This document shows positions 1-7,456 of a stretch of DNA of 64,000 nt, piece by piece. The notes beneath the pieces are model-generated. The model was not told the DNA's origin. It worked only from the letters and a program-made list of their open reading frames with translations, and searched no databases. Position 1 is the stretch's first letter. Each line of letters starts with the position of its first letter. The position numbers and the translations under genes are program-made. Origin of the DNA: Actinophytocola sp044466355 (GTDB lineage Bacteria > Actinomycetota > Actinomycetes > Mycobacteriales > Pseudonocardiaceae); assembly GCF_044466355.1 (NCBI RefSeq), contig NZ_JBITMQ010000001.1, forward strand, positions 682,001-746,000, read 5' to 3'.

Positions 1-537
1 GCGGTCGGCTACCTGGACGCGCTCGGGCACGAGCAGGTGGCGCTCGTGTACGGCGAGGTCGCGGGCACGGTGCCGCTGACCCGTCTGCACTCCGAGTGCC
101 TGACCGGCGACGTGTTCGCGTCGACCCGCTGCGACTGCGGCGACCAGTTCGCCGCCGCGATGCGCGCGGTCGCCGCCGAGGGCGCCGGGGTCGTGGTGTA
201 CCTGCGTGGCCACGAGGGCCGCGGCATCGGCCTGCTGGCGAAGCTGGCGGCGATGCGCCTGCAGGAGGACGGCCTGGACACGGTCGAGGCGAACCTGGCG
301 CTCGGCCTGCCGGTCGACGCCCGCGACTACGACGTGGCGGCCGAGATCCTGCGCGACCTCGGGGTGTCGGAGGTGCGGCTGCTGTCGAACAACCCGGAGA
401 AGCTGGACTCGCTGCGCCGCAACGGGATCGTCGTGAAGGAACGGGTACCGATCCTGGTCGCCCCGAACGACGACAACCTGCCGTACCTGCGCACCAAACG
501 CGAGCGCCTGGACCATCTGCTGCCACACCTGGCCTAG
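1..537 (+). CDS. ribA: GTP cyclohydrolase II paralog (RibA-like), 5' end outside window
   Basis: The frame is open from base 1 and ends at TAG 535-537, so the N-terminus lies to the left. Visible: the zinc site C-x10-C-x-C (codons 33, 44, 46, in SECLTGDVFASTRCDCG), the GHEGRGIGL loop, and the C-terminal NNPEK region of GTP cyclohydrolase II. The family opens the imidazole ring of GTP and releases formate and pyrophosphate as the first step of riboflavin synthesis. Oddity: aligning on the zinc Cys and the EGR loop, codon 85 (253-255) is Met where E. coli RibA has Tyr105. As I recall, Streptomyces coelicolor SCO6655 has this same Tyr-to-Met change and stops at the formylamino-pyrimidine (FAPy) product. 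A dedicated non-riboflavin role is therefore inferred. It is not a bifunctional RibBA as far as can be seen. Confidence 0.9.
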   Translation, partial: AVGYLDALGHEQVALVYGEVAGTVPLTRLHSECLTGDVFASTRCDCGDQFAAAMRAVAAEGAGVVVYLRGHEGRGIGLLAKLAAMRLQEDGLDTVEANLALGLPVDARDYDVAAEILRDLGVSEVRLLSNNPEKLDSLRRNGIVVKERVPILVAPNDDNLPYLRTKRERLDHLLPHLA

Positions 538-555
538 GTTTCCGCTCCACGTGAC

Positions 556-598
556 GAAGGGGTCCTTCATCCCGCTGAACGCACCGAAGGACCCCTTC
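556..598. terminator. 13-bp inverted repeat, likely bidirectional terminator
   Basis: Perfect 13-bp arms (GAAGGGGTCCTTC at 556-568 and its complement at 586-598) with a 17-base loop. It lies between the 3' end of the RibA-like gene and the 3' end of the convergent WYL regulator. No strong T-run follows, as is usual for actinomycete hairpin terminators. A shorter relative of the same core occurs at 6117-6144. Confidence 0.7.
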
Positions 599-630
599 AG
601 CACACACGGCGCCCAAACCCAAGCCGAACC

Positions 631-1584
631 TCAAGACGAGTAACGAGCCGCAATCGCCGCAGCGCGGTCGTGCAAGGAGGTGCGCAAAGACCGGGGAGAC
701 AAAGCCTCAGCGTCCGTACCCAACTGCCACAACGCCCACTCGGCGTGCCACAAATCCTGAAAGGTCACCTCCACCCGCACCCAGTCGCCGTCGGGCTCAG
801 CCGCGCGAACCGCCACCGCGGAGCGAAGCAACTCCTCCCGCCGAGCGGCACGAACCCGCACCAGCACCGCGATGTGCCCGTCGGACAGGAACCGCGCACA
901 ACGCTCCCGCCAGACCCGGTCAAGGTCGACCCGCTCCGGCCGCTCCGCAGGCTCGGAAAGCTCCTCGGCGCCCACCACCCGCGACAGCCGGTAGGTCCGT
1001 TCGGCACCGGAGCGAGTCGCCAGCAGATAACCCCGCTCCCGCACGGTGACCAGCCCGATCGGGTCGACCGTGCGCCACTCCGGGGACTGCCCGGCCGCCG
1101 CGTAGTGGATGCGCAGCTTGTGCCCGGCGAGCACCGCCCGCCGGATCTCCACCATCGTCGGCGCGGGTAGGTCCTCGACGGCCGCACGGCGGGAGAGCAG
1201 ATCGGTCTCCGGCTCGACCAGAAAACGCTGCGCCGCGTCGCTCGCGGCGGTCCGGTGGGTCTCGGGCAGCGCGTCGACGACCTTGCGCATCGCCGACGCC
1301 AGAGCCGAACCGAGCCCGAAGACCCGCCCCGAGCCGGTGGTCAGCAGGGCGAGGGCCTCGTCGTGGTTCAGCCCGGTGAGCTCGGTCCGGAACCCGGGCA
1401 GCAACGCGAACCCGCCGTGCCTGCCGCGTTCGGCGTAGACCGGGACGCCCGCCGACGACAGCGCCTCGATGTCACGCAGCACGGTGCGGGTGGACACCTC
1501 CAGCTCGCGGGCGAGCGCGGCCGCCGACAGCCGACCGTGCCTGCGCAACAGCAGCACAAGCGAGACCAACCGGTCGGCGCGCAT
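631..1584 (-). CDS. YafY-type HTH/WYL-domain transcriptional regulator
   Basis: 317 residues when started at ATG 1584 (MRADRLVSL), where the helix-turn-helix begins; an upstream in-frame extension to 1650 adds unconserved residues. Residues 1-60 form the DeoR/HTH_11-type winged helix (STRTVLRDIEALSSAGVPVYAERGRHGGFAL). Residues about 150-205 are the ligand-binding WYL domain (IHYAAAG, DPIGLV, RERGYLLATR, RTYRLSRV), and a WCX-like C-terminal domain follows. Such proteins are cytoplasmic regulators, often sensing nucleotides or small ligands. It is divergent from the RidA gene with 83 bp between starts, so it probably controls that gene and itself. Its relation to the flanking RibA and creatininase genes is unknown. 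Confidence 0.88.
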   Translation of the reverse strand: MRADRLVSLVLLLRRHGRLSAAALARELEVSTRTVLRDIEALSSAGVPVYAERGRHGGFALLPGFRTELTGLNHDEALALLTTGSGRVFGLGSALASAMRKVVDALPETHRTAASDAAQRFLVEPETDLLSRRAAVEDLPAPTMVEIRRAVLAGHKLRIHYAAAGQSPEWRTVDPIGLVTVRERGYLLATRSGAERTYRLSRVVGAEELSEPAERPERVDLDRVWRERCARFLSDGHIAVLVRVRAARREELLRSAVAVRAAEPDGDWVRVEVTFQDLWHAEWALWQLGTDAEALSPRSLRTSLHDRAAAIAARYSS

Positions 1585-1667
1585 GCCGGAAACCCTACCC
1601 GAATACATGACACAGGATGTCGTGATTCGTTGCGAGGCTGCTGTCCACACAAACGAATGGAGCTCAA

Positions 1668-2069
1668 GTGCCAGTGGAACGAACCGCGGTCAACCCGGTG
1701 ACGTGGTCGGTGGAAATGGGGTTCAACCAGGGGGAGGTCGTCTCCGGGCACACCCGCACGCTGTACTGCTCCGGGCAGACCGCGATGGACGGCGACGGCA
1801 AGCCCCAGCACGACGGTGACATGGCGGCCCAGTTGGCGCTGAGCCTCGACAACCTGGAGGCCGTGCTCGCCGAGGCGGGCATGTCACTGGTGAACCTCGT
1901 CCGGCTCAACGTGTACACCACCGACGTCGACCTGCTGTTCCCGCACTACGGCGTGCTGGCGGCCCGGTTGGGCGCCGCGGGCGTGGCACCGGCGACGACG
2001 ATGCTCGGGGTGACCCGTCTGGCGATCCCCGGCCAGTTGGTGGAACTCGAGGGTACAGCCGTCGCCTGA
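1668..2069 (+). CDS. RidA/YjgF/UK114-family protein
   Basis: 133 residues from GTG 1668. The whole length matches the RidA fold: SGQTAMDGDGKPQHDGDMAAQ at the N-terminus, the SLDNLEAVLAEAGMSL helix, VRLNVYTTDVD, and the C-terminal TMLGVTRLAIPGQLVELEGTAVA with the family's conserved Arg before the final strand. RidA enzymes hydrolyse reactive enamine/imine intermediates and form cytoplasmic trimers; related clades act in specialised pathways. It is divergently transcribed from the WYL regulator, which suggests that regulator controls it. It ends in a strong terminator hairpin facing the creatininase gene. The exact substrate cannot be read from sequence. Confidence 0.87.
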   Translation: MPVERTAVNPVTWSVEMGFNQGEVVSGHTRTLYCSGQTAMDGDGKPQHDGDMAAQLALSLDNLEAVLAEAGMSLVNLVRLNVYTTDVDLLFPHYGVLAARLGAAGVAPATTMLGVTRLAIPGQLVELEGTAVA

Positions 2070-2077
2070 CGCGAGCC

Positions 2078-2110
2078 GCTGCTCGTGCCGGACCGACCGG
2101 CACGAGCAGC
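2078..2110. terminator. Perfect 14-bp hairpin between convergent genes
   Basis: Arms 2078-2091 and 2097-2110 are perfectly complementary with a 5-base loop. The element fills the 40-bp gap between the RidA stop and the creatininase stop; its right arm reaches the last base of the creatininase stop codon. Position and symmetry fit a bidirectional transcription terminator. Confidence 0.78.
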
Positions 2111-2814
2111 TAACGGTCCAGTGCGGACAGCACGTCCGCGAACGCGTCGACGAGGTTGGCCAGCGCGGCCTTCCCCTTCTCCGCGGTCGCCAGTGACGGG
2201 TGACCGACCACACCGGACTCCGTGTACGGCCCCAGCCCGAATGTGAGCATCCGGTTGCGGTCGTCGGCGCGTTCGTCGTGCTCCGCGTAGTCGGCGGGGA
2301 CGAGAGACGGATGGGCGTGCAGCAGCAGCGACGTCTCCAGCTCGCCCGCGTGCATGTCCGTGTCCGGCCCGGTCGAGACGCCACCCGCCGCGCGGGCCGC
2401 GAGCCAGTCGACCTCCGTGGGGAACAACGCCATCCGCTCGCCCCGCGCGCTCGCCTCCTGCACGACGTTGCCGAGCACGTAGTTGCCGCCGTGCCCGTTG
2501 ACCAGTGCCAGCTTCGAAATCCCGTTGTGCCGCAACGACTCCGCGACGTCCCGCACGATCGCGTACAACGTGGTCGCCGAGATGCTCACCGTGCCGGGCC
2601 AGGCCGCGTGCTCGTGCGAGCAGGAGATCGTCACCGGCGGCAACAACAGCACCGGGTACGCCGACGCGACCGACGACGCGATCGTCATCGCGATCACCGT
2701 GTCGGTCGCCAGCGGCAGGAACGCGCCGTGTTGTTCGAAGCTGCCCACCGGGAGCACGGCGACGGTGTGGCCGCGTGCGTCGGCGGAGGTGTGGGTCGGC
2801 AGCAGCGGGGTCAT
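2110..2814 (-). CDS. Creatininase-family amidohydrolase
   Basis: 234 residues from ATG 2814. Metal-binding signature of the creatininase superfamily is intact: GSFEQHG (E27, H29), TDT (D38), NGHGGN (H108) and the HAGELETS segment (E158). The family hydrolyses cyclic or acyclic amides; it includes creatininase, the mycofactocin peptidase MftE and the archaeal FAPy deformylase ArfB. Its start overlaps the stop of the upstream membrane fusion gene by four bases (ATGA), so the two are translationally coupled. With a RibA paralog of the FAPy-releasing type 1.6 kb away, a deformylase role on a GTP-derived pyrimidine is an attractive inference. No mycofactocin genes are visible, which argues against MftE. 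Confidence 0.87.
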   Translation of the reverse strand: MTPLLPTHTSADARGHTVAVLPVGSFEQHGAFLPLATDTVIAMTIASSVASAYPVLLLPPVTISCSHEHAAWPGTVSISATTLYAIVRDVAESLRHNGISKLALVNGHGGNYVLGNVVQEASARGERMALFPTEVDWLAARAAGGVSTGPDTDMHAGELETSLLLHAHPSLVPADYAEHDERADDRNRMLTFGLGPYTESGVVGHPSLATAEKGKAALANLVDAFADVLSALDR

Positions 2815-5213
2815 CGGGCTCCGAACGTGGTCAGGAAGCGGTCGCGGAACTGGTCCATCCGCCACAGCGGCGCGTGTGGGCTCGGGTTGAGGCCCGGCTC
2901 CCAGCCCCAGCCTGCCACGGCGTCGAGCACGGCGGGGTCCTTCGCGACGATGGTGACCGGCACGTCGTGCGACGCGTTCTCGCCGGACACCACGGGGCTC
3001 GGCTGGTGGTCGCCGAGGAAGACGAGCACGGTGTCGTCGGTGCCGTACGTGGTCAGGAACGAGATCACGGTGTGCAGCGAGTACTCGATGGAGTCGCCGA
3101 ACGCGGCGCGCACCTTCCCGGTGTCCGCCCACACCTCGGCCTTCGTCCTGCCCTGCGCGGGCATGGGGTCGTAGATCGAGCCGTCGCCCACGTCGTCCCA
3201 GTCGATCATGCGGGGCAGGTGGGTCCACGGGATGTGGCTCGACACCAGGTCGATCTCCGCCATCACCGGCTCGCGGTCCGTCGCCGCCAGCTCGTTGCGT
3301 TGGAGCGCGGCCATCGTGTACTGGTCGGGCATCTTGGCGTAGGAGAAGTTGGGCCCCCGGTAGCCGACGTTGTCCCGGACGTAGGCCTGCTCGTAGCCGA
3401 AGAACTCCGCCTCCGGCCAGTCGGCGACGATCGACGGGGACACCCCGACCGTCCGCCAGCCCGCCCGGTCGAACGCACCGCTGAGCGTGAGCCGCGGGCT
3501 CGTCACGAGCGTGTCGTAGCGCGGCTGCGAGTCGACCCACAGCCCGGACTGCAGGGTGGCGTGCGCGAGCCAGCTGCCGCCACCGAACGTCGACGACGTC
3601 ATGAACGCGCTGCGCGCCTCGAAACCGGCCGCGCGCAACTGGTCGGTGCCCCGGTCGAGCACCGCGTCGACCCCGGGCGCGATCGCGGGGTCCTCCACGG
3701 CGATCCGCCCGTAGCTCTCGACGAACGTGAGCAGTACGTCCTTGCCGCGCAACCCGGTCAGCAGGTTCGCACCCGACGTGTACCGGAAGGGGTCGTCGGC
3801 GATCCGCGCCTCGAACGCGCCGGGGTCGAGCAGGTCGGCGCGGACCTGGCGCAGGTCGTCGAACACCTCGTTGGACGCGGCCTTCGTCGCGACCGGGTTG
3901 CCGAGCACCGCGAGGGCCACCCAGATCACGCCGGCCACGGCCACCCAGCGCGTCGCGACCGAGCGCCTGCCCACCGCGAGCGTCGTCAGCCGCAGCACCG
4001 CGAGCGTCATGCCCACGATCAGCCCGGCCGCCAGCAGGACGGCCACGACGACCGCGCCCGCCGCGCCGAACCAGCCGACGGAGTCGTTCAGGAAGCCGAC
4101 GGCCGGTCCGAAGAACGCCCAGTCGTAGACGGGGTGGAACTGGCGGGCGAGGGTCTCCTGGAAGCCCATGTCGAACAGCTTCATGATCGTGAGCACGCCG
4201 AGCCCGATCCCGGCGAGCACGGCCGCGACCCGCCGTGTCCGGGTCGGCAGCACCAGGACGAGCGCCGCGAGCACCAGACCCTCGACGGGGATGCGGGCGA
4301 ACACCGCGAGCGACACGTCGGCGAGCCTGCTCGGCGCGAGCAGCGCGACCAGCACGAGCAGGCACGCGAGCGGGGTCAGCACCCGCCTGCGCCGCGGCGG
4401 TTCACCGGTGTCCGGCTCGGTGAGCGCGGTCGGCGCTTCGGTCGGCGCGGCGTCGCGGCGCTGGTAAAGCCAGCGGACGTCGTGCGCGAACGACCAGGTC
4501 AGCGCGGCGAGCGCGGCCGCCACGAGCACGAGCGCGGCGGTGTGGGGGAGCACGGTGGCGAGGGTCAGCACGATGCCCTGCGCGGCGGCGACGGCCTTGC
4601 TGCTCATGCGTACCGGCAGCGGCGCCCCCAGCCACAGCCAGATCCGGGCCGCGGCGACGAACACGTACCGCATGGCGCCGATCGCGAGCACCCACCAGCC
4701 GAGGTCGGTGGCGACGAACGCGCTCAGCACCAGGATGAGGAACGCGTCGACCTCCATGTCGAACCGCGCGCCGAACTCCGACGCGGTCCCGGTGCGCCGC
4801 GCGACCTGCCCGTCGACCGCGTCCATGGCGAGCGCGACCGACGCGACGACGACCAGCGGCCAGACCGAGCCACGCGGGTGGCTCGTGTCGGCCGTCATCG
4901 CGACCACCGCGCCGACCAGCACGGACCTGGTGAGCGTGACGTAGTCGGCGGGCCCGAACCGGCGCACCCCGTACCGGATCAGCGCGTCGGTAAGCACCGC
5001 CCAGCCCGCCAGCGCGAACGTGATCGCCGCGAGCCAGCCCGGCGGCCACAGCCCGGTGATCTCGGTCAGGGCGGCGAGCACCCCCACCAGCGCGCAGAAG
5101 GCGACGGCGAGCGGCACGTGCGGGGGCAGCGGCCGCCGCACCGGCCTCGGCACGGACCCGCTGGTCGCGGGCGTGCGCGGGCTGTCGAGCGTGGGTGCGG
5201 TCGGTGCTGCCAC
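2811..5213 (-). CDS. CDP-alcohol phosphatidyltransferase fused to sulfatase-fold domain, multipass membrane protein
   Basis: 800 residues from GTG 5213, chosen because GGGAGGAA lies 5 bases upstream and the N-terminal membrane segments follow. Residues about 30-225 are a CDP-alcohol phosphatidyltransferase with a perfect signature D131-x2-D134-G135-x2-A138-R139-x8-G148-x3-D152-x3-D156. After a charged linker, a second set of hydrophobic segments (about 265-440) leads into a C-terminal alkaline-phosphatase/sulfatase-fold domain (LLTFVESYGR, TSSTFGGGSWLAHATLQ, DTVLVFLGDHQPS) of the kind that transfers or hydrolyses phospho-head groups outside the membrane. Predicted role (inference): build a phospholipid from CDP-diacylglycerol and a soluble alcohol, then transfer or process its head group extracellularly. 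Coupled to creatininase (ATGA) and divergent from the methyltransferase. Confidence 0.88.
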   Translation of the reverse strand: MAAPTAPTLDSPRTPATSGSVPRPVRRPLPPHVPLAVAFCALVGVLAALTEITGLWPPGWLAAITFALAGWAVLTDALIRYGVRRFGPADYVTLTRSVLVGAVVAMTADTSHPRGSVWPLVVVASVALAMDAVDGQVARRTGTASEFGARFDMEVDAFLILVLSAFVATDLGWWVLAIGAMRYVFVAAARIWLWLGAPLPVRMSSKAVAAAQGIVLTLATVLPHTAALVLVAAALAALTWSFAHDVRWLYQRRDAAPTEAPTALTEPDTGEPPRRRRVLTPLACLLVLVALLAPSRLADVSLAVFARIPVEGLVLAALVLVLPTRTRRVAAVLAGIGLGVLTIMKLFDMGFQETLARQFHPVYDWAFFGPAVGFLNDSVGWFGAAGAVVVAVLLAAGLIVGMTLAVLRLTTLAVGRRSVATRWVAVAGVIWVALAVLGNPVATKAASNEVFDDLRQVRADLLDPGAFEARIADDPFRYTSGANLLTGLRGKDVLLTFVESYGRIAVEDPAIAPGVDAVLDRGTDQLRAAGFEARSAFMTSSTFGGGSWLAHATLQSGLWVDSQPRYDTLVTSPRLTLSGAFDRAGWRTVGVSPSIVADWPEAEFFGYEQAYVRDNVGYRGPNFSYAKMPDQYTMAALQRNELAATDREPVMAEIDLVSSHIPWTHLPRMIDWDDVGDGSIYDPMPAQGRTKAEVWADTGKVRAAFGDSIEYSLHTVISFLTTYGTDDTVLVFLGDHQPSPVVSGENASHDVPVTIVAKDPAVLDAVAGWGWEPGLNPSPHAPLWRMDQFRDRFLTTFGAR

Positions 5214-5319
5214 GGGTTCCTCCCAAGATCTGGTCGTCTGTGAATACGCATGGCACCCCTGGACGGTTCTGACCTGATCTTTCTGAACCGAGCGCGGCGG
5301 CGCAGCGTGTAAGAGGGCG

Positions 5320-6084
5320 ATGAGTGATTTCTCCCGCGAGTGGCTGGCGCTGCGCGAGCCCGCCGACGCCGATGCCCGTGCCGACGACCTCCTGATCCCG
5401 CTGCGTGCCCACCTCGGGGCCCGTGACCTGGTCATTCGTGACCTGGGCAGTGGCACCGGGTCGATGGCCAGGTGGCTGTCGCCGCGCCTGCTCACCCCGC
5501 ACCGCTGGGTACTGACCGACCGCGACCCCGACCTGCTCGCGCACGCCGCCGTACCGGGCGCGGTGACGGACCTGCGTGACCTGACGTCGCTGACGCCCGA
5601 GGACCTGTCGGGCACCGCGCTGGTGACCGGGTCCGCGCTGCTCGACCTGCTCACGGCGGAGGAGGTCACCGGGCTCGCCGAGCTGTGCGTGAAGGCGGGC
5701 TGTCCCGCGCTGTTCGCCCTCTCGGTGGTCGGCAGGGTCGAACTGGACCCGCCCGACCCGCTCGACGAGGCCGTGACCAGTGCGTTCAACGCGCACCAGC
5801 GGCGCACGGTCGACGGCAGGGCACTGCTCGGCCCGGACGCGGTGCCGGTGCTCAGCCGAGTGTTCGAGGACCTGGGCGCCACGGTGCACCGCTGCCCCAG
5901 CCCGTGGCGCCTGGGGCCGGACCACCCGGAGCTGACGACGGCCTGGTTGCAGGGGTGGCTGGGGGCCGCGTGCGAGCAGGACGAGGAGCTGGCGGACGTG
6001 GCCGGGTCGTACCTGCGTCGCAGGCTCACCGGCCCGCTGCGTGCGACCGTCCACCACGAAGACCTGCTCGCGATCCCTGCCTGA
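5320..6084 (+). CDS. SAM-dependent methyltransferase-like protein
   Basis: 254 residues from ATG 5320, preceded by AAGAGGGCG. Residues about 36-125 hold a class I Rossmann fold: IRDLGSGTGSMARWL (motif I), WVLTDRDPDLL (acidic residue ending strand 2) and ALVTGSALLDLLT (motif IV region). The C-terminal half is not typical of well-known small-molecule methyltransferases. It is transcribed divergently from the CDP-alcohol phosphatidyltransferase/sulfatase gene with about 106 bp between starts, suggesting a shared control region and a common pathway. The substrate is unknown. Confidence 0.8.
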   Translation: MSDFSREWLALREPADADARADDLLIPLRAHLGARDLVIRDLGSGTGSMARWLSPRLLTPHRWVLTDRDPDLLAHAAVPGAVTDLRDLTSLTPEDLSGTALVTGSALLDLLTAEEVTGLAELCVKAGCPALFALSVVGRVELDPPDPLDEAVTSAFNAHQRRTVDGRALLGPDAVPVLSRVFEDLGATVHRCPSPWRLGPDHPELTTAWLQGWLGAACEQDEELADVAGSYLRRRLTGPLRATVHHEDLLAIPA

Positions 6085-6116
6085 CACCCGCGGGCCATCG
6101 CGCCCGGCTGCCGGGA

Positions 6117-6144
6117 GGCCCCTTCCTCGTGTGCGGAAGGGGTC
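6117..6144. terminator. Hairpin between convergent methyltransferase and sialidase genes
   Basis: CCCCTTCC (6119-6126) pairs with GGAAGGGG (6135-6142) over an 8-base loop; a G-T wobble and a G-C pair extend the stem. It sits in the 79-bp gap between two convergent stop codons and shares the AAGGGGTCCTT core with the element at 556-598. Confidence 0.65.
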
Positions 6145-6163
6145 CTTCAGTGCATGGGCCGGG

Positions 6164-7375
6164 TCAGCCCGTGCAGTTCGTGTCGTCGACGCCGCCCTGG
6201 ATCCACGGGAGGTTGACCTTGCGGAAGGCGATCGAGCGGTGCGAGGTGGAGTTGCTCGACACGTTCTCGTTCACCTCGATCAGCGCCCCGACGTGGTAGT
6301 CGGCCGTCTTGGCGATGCTCGAGTAGCCACCCTCCTTGTACGTCGCGCTCTCACCCGGCAGTGGCGCGTCCGAGAACGGCCGGCTGTACGCCCACGTGCG
6401 GCCCTCGTCCTCGCTCATCCGGATGCGCATCTTCGTGCGGGTCACCGTCGACGCCGAGTTGACGAACGCCAGCCTCGCGGGGGCGTCCGCGTTGTACCGC
6501 ATCACCGACGCCTCGTTCTTCGGGTCCAGCAGGCAGCTCGCCGCGTAGAACGGGGTGAAGCCCGACTCGATCGAGCCGCGCGCCACCTGGCGGCGTTTCG
6601 CGGCCTCCCACACCGGGGTGGTGGGCCGGTCGTTGCGGTACAGCGAACCGTTCGCGAGCTCCAGGACCGTCGACTCGCCCGTCTGTTCCATCGCGCCGCC
6701 GGTCGTGGTCTTCATGACCTGCGCCTTCCACGTCGCACCGTGGTCGTCCGAGTAGATGTTGCGGTGCTGTGCCGGGATGACCAGCCTGCCGGGGTTGCGG
6801 TACGTCGTCTGGATGCCCACGCCCGGGCCGACCGCGTCCCAGTTCCAGCTGCCGCCCCCCGCCAACGTCCGGGGTTTGAGCGTCGACGACATGTTCACCG
6901 GCGCCGACCAGCTCAGGCCGTCGTCGGTGCTGGAGGACACCCACACCTGGCGGTCGTCCCACGAGTTCACCGTGCCGCTGGTGGCCGGCTGGTGGTTCAT
7001 GAACAGCCAGATCTTGTTGTTGGACTTGTCGACCACGGCGGTCGGGTTGCCCCACACGCCCTGGCCGGACCCGATGACCTCGCGCAGCGACGACCAGGTG
7101 GCGCCGTTGTCGGTGGACCGCTTGTAGACGAGGTTGATGTTGCCGAAGTCGCCGTTGCTCGCGGCACGGCCCTCGGCGAACGCGATCAGGGTGTTGTTGT
7201 TCGTCCTGATCAGCGACGGGATGCGGAACGAGTGGTAGGTGATGCCGTTCATCGACTCGTTGCCGCCGTTGAACAGGATCCGCTCGGAGTGGGACTGGGC
7301 CGCGGCGGACGCCTGTGGGGCCGGGAGGAGGACGACGACGGGCAACAGCAGGGCGAGTAACCGGCTCGTCTTCAC
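6164..7375 (-). CDS. Secreted exo-alpha-sialidase (GH33)
   Basis: 403 residues from GTG 7375 (AAGGA seven bases upstream); an upstream GTG at 7399 would spoil the signal peptide. Residues 1-26 form a Sec signal (KTSRLLALLLPVVVLL...ASAA). The mature part is a six-bladed sialidase propeller: the FRIP motif with the carboxylate-binding Arg (R51) and four Asp-boxes (STDNGATW, STDDGLSW, SDDHGATW, SEDEGRTW). Sialidases release terminal sialic acids from glycoconjugates outside the cell. No sialic acid transport or catabolism genes are visible nearby, so the enzyme may scavenge or serve a different nonulosonic acid. It is divergent from the secreted EEP-family gene. Confidence 0.92.
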   Translation of the reverse strand: MKTSRLLALLLPVVVLLPAPQASAAAQSHSERILFNGGNESMNGITYHSFRIPSLIRTNNNTLIAFAEGRAASNGDFGNINLVYKRSTDNGATWSSLREVIGSGQGVWGNPTAVVDKSNNKIWLFMNHQPATSGTVNSWDDRQVWVSSSTDDGLSWSAPVNMSSTLKPRTLAGGGSWNWDAVGPGVGIQTTYRNPGRLVIPAQHRNIYSDDHGATWKAQVMKTTTGGAMEQTGESTVLELANGSLYRNDRPTTPVWEAAKRRQVARGSIESGFTPFYAASCLLDPKNEASVMRYNADAPARLAFVNSASTVTRTKMRIRMSEDEGRTWAYSRPFSDAPLPGESATYKEGGYSSIAKTADYHVGALIEVNENVSSNSTSHRSIAFRKVNLPWIQGGVDDTNCTG

Positions 7376-7456
7376 AGGAGAATCCTTACCGTAGATCACC
7401 CAAGTTCTGGTGATTTGTTACCCAAAATGTCATCTCGGTGCGGTTCGCTACGCGCC

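Noticed and set aside
2110..2814. Mycofactocin peptidase MftE
   Set aside because: No mftA, mftB, mftC or mftF genes appear in the neighbourhood; the creatininase-family match alone does not support it.
2505..5243. A 912-residue open frame on the + strand opposite the CDP-alcohol transferase-sulfatase gene
   Set aside because: It is Arg/Pro/Gly-rich without any domain, an antisense shadow of a strongly GC3-biased gene with clear motifs.
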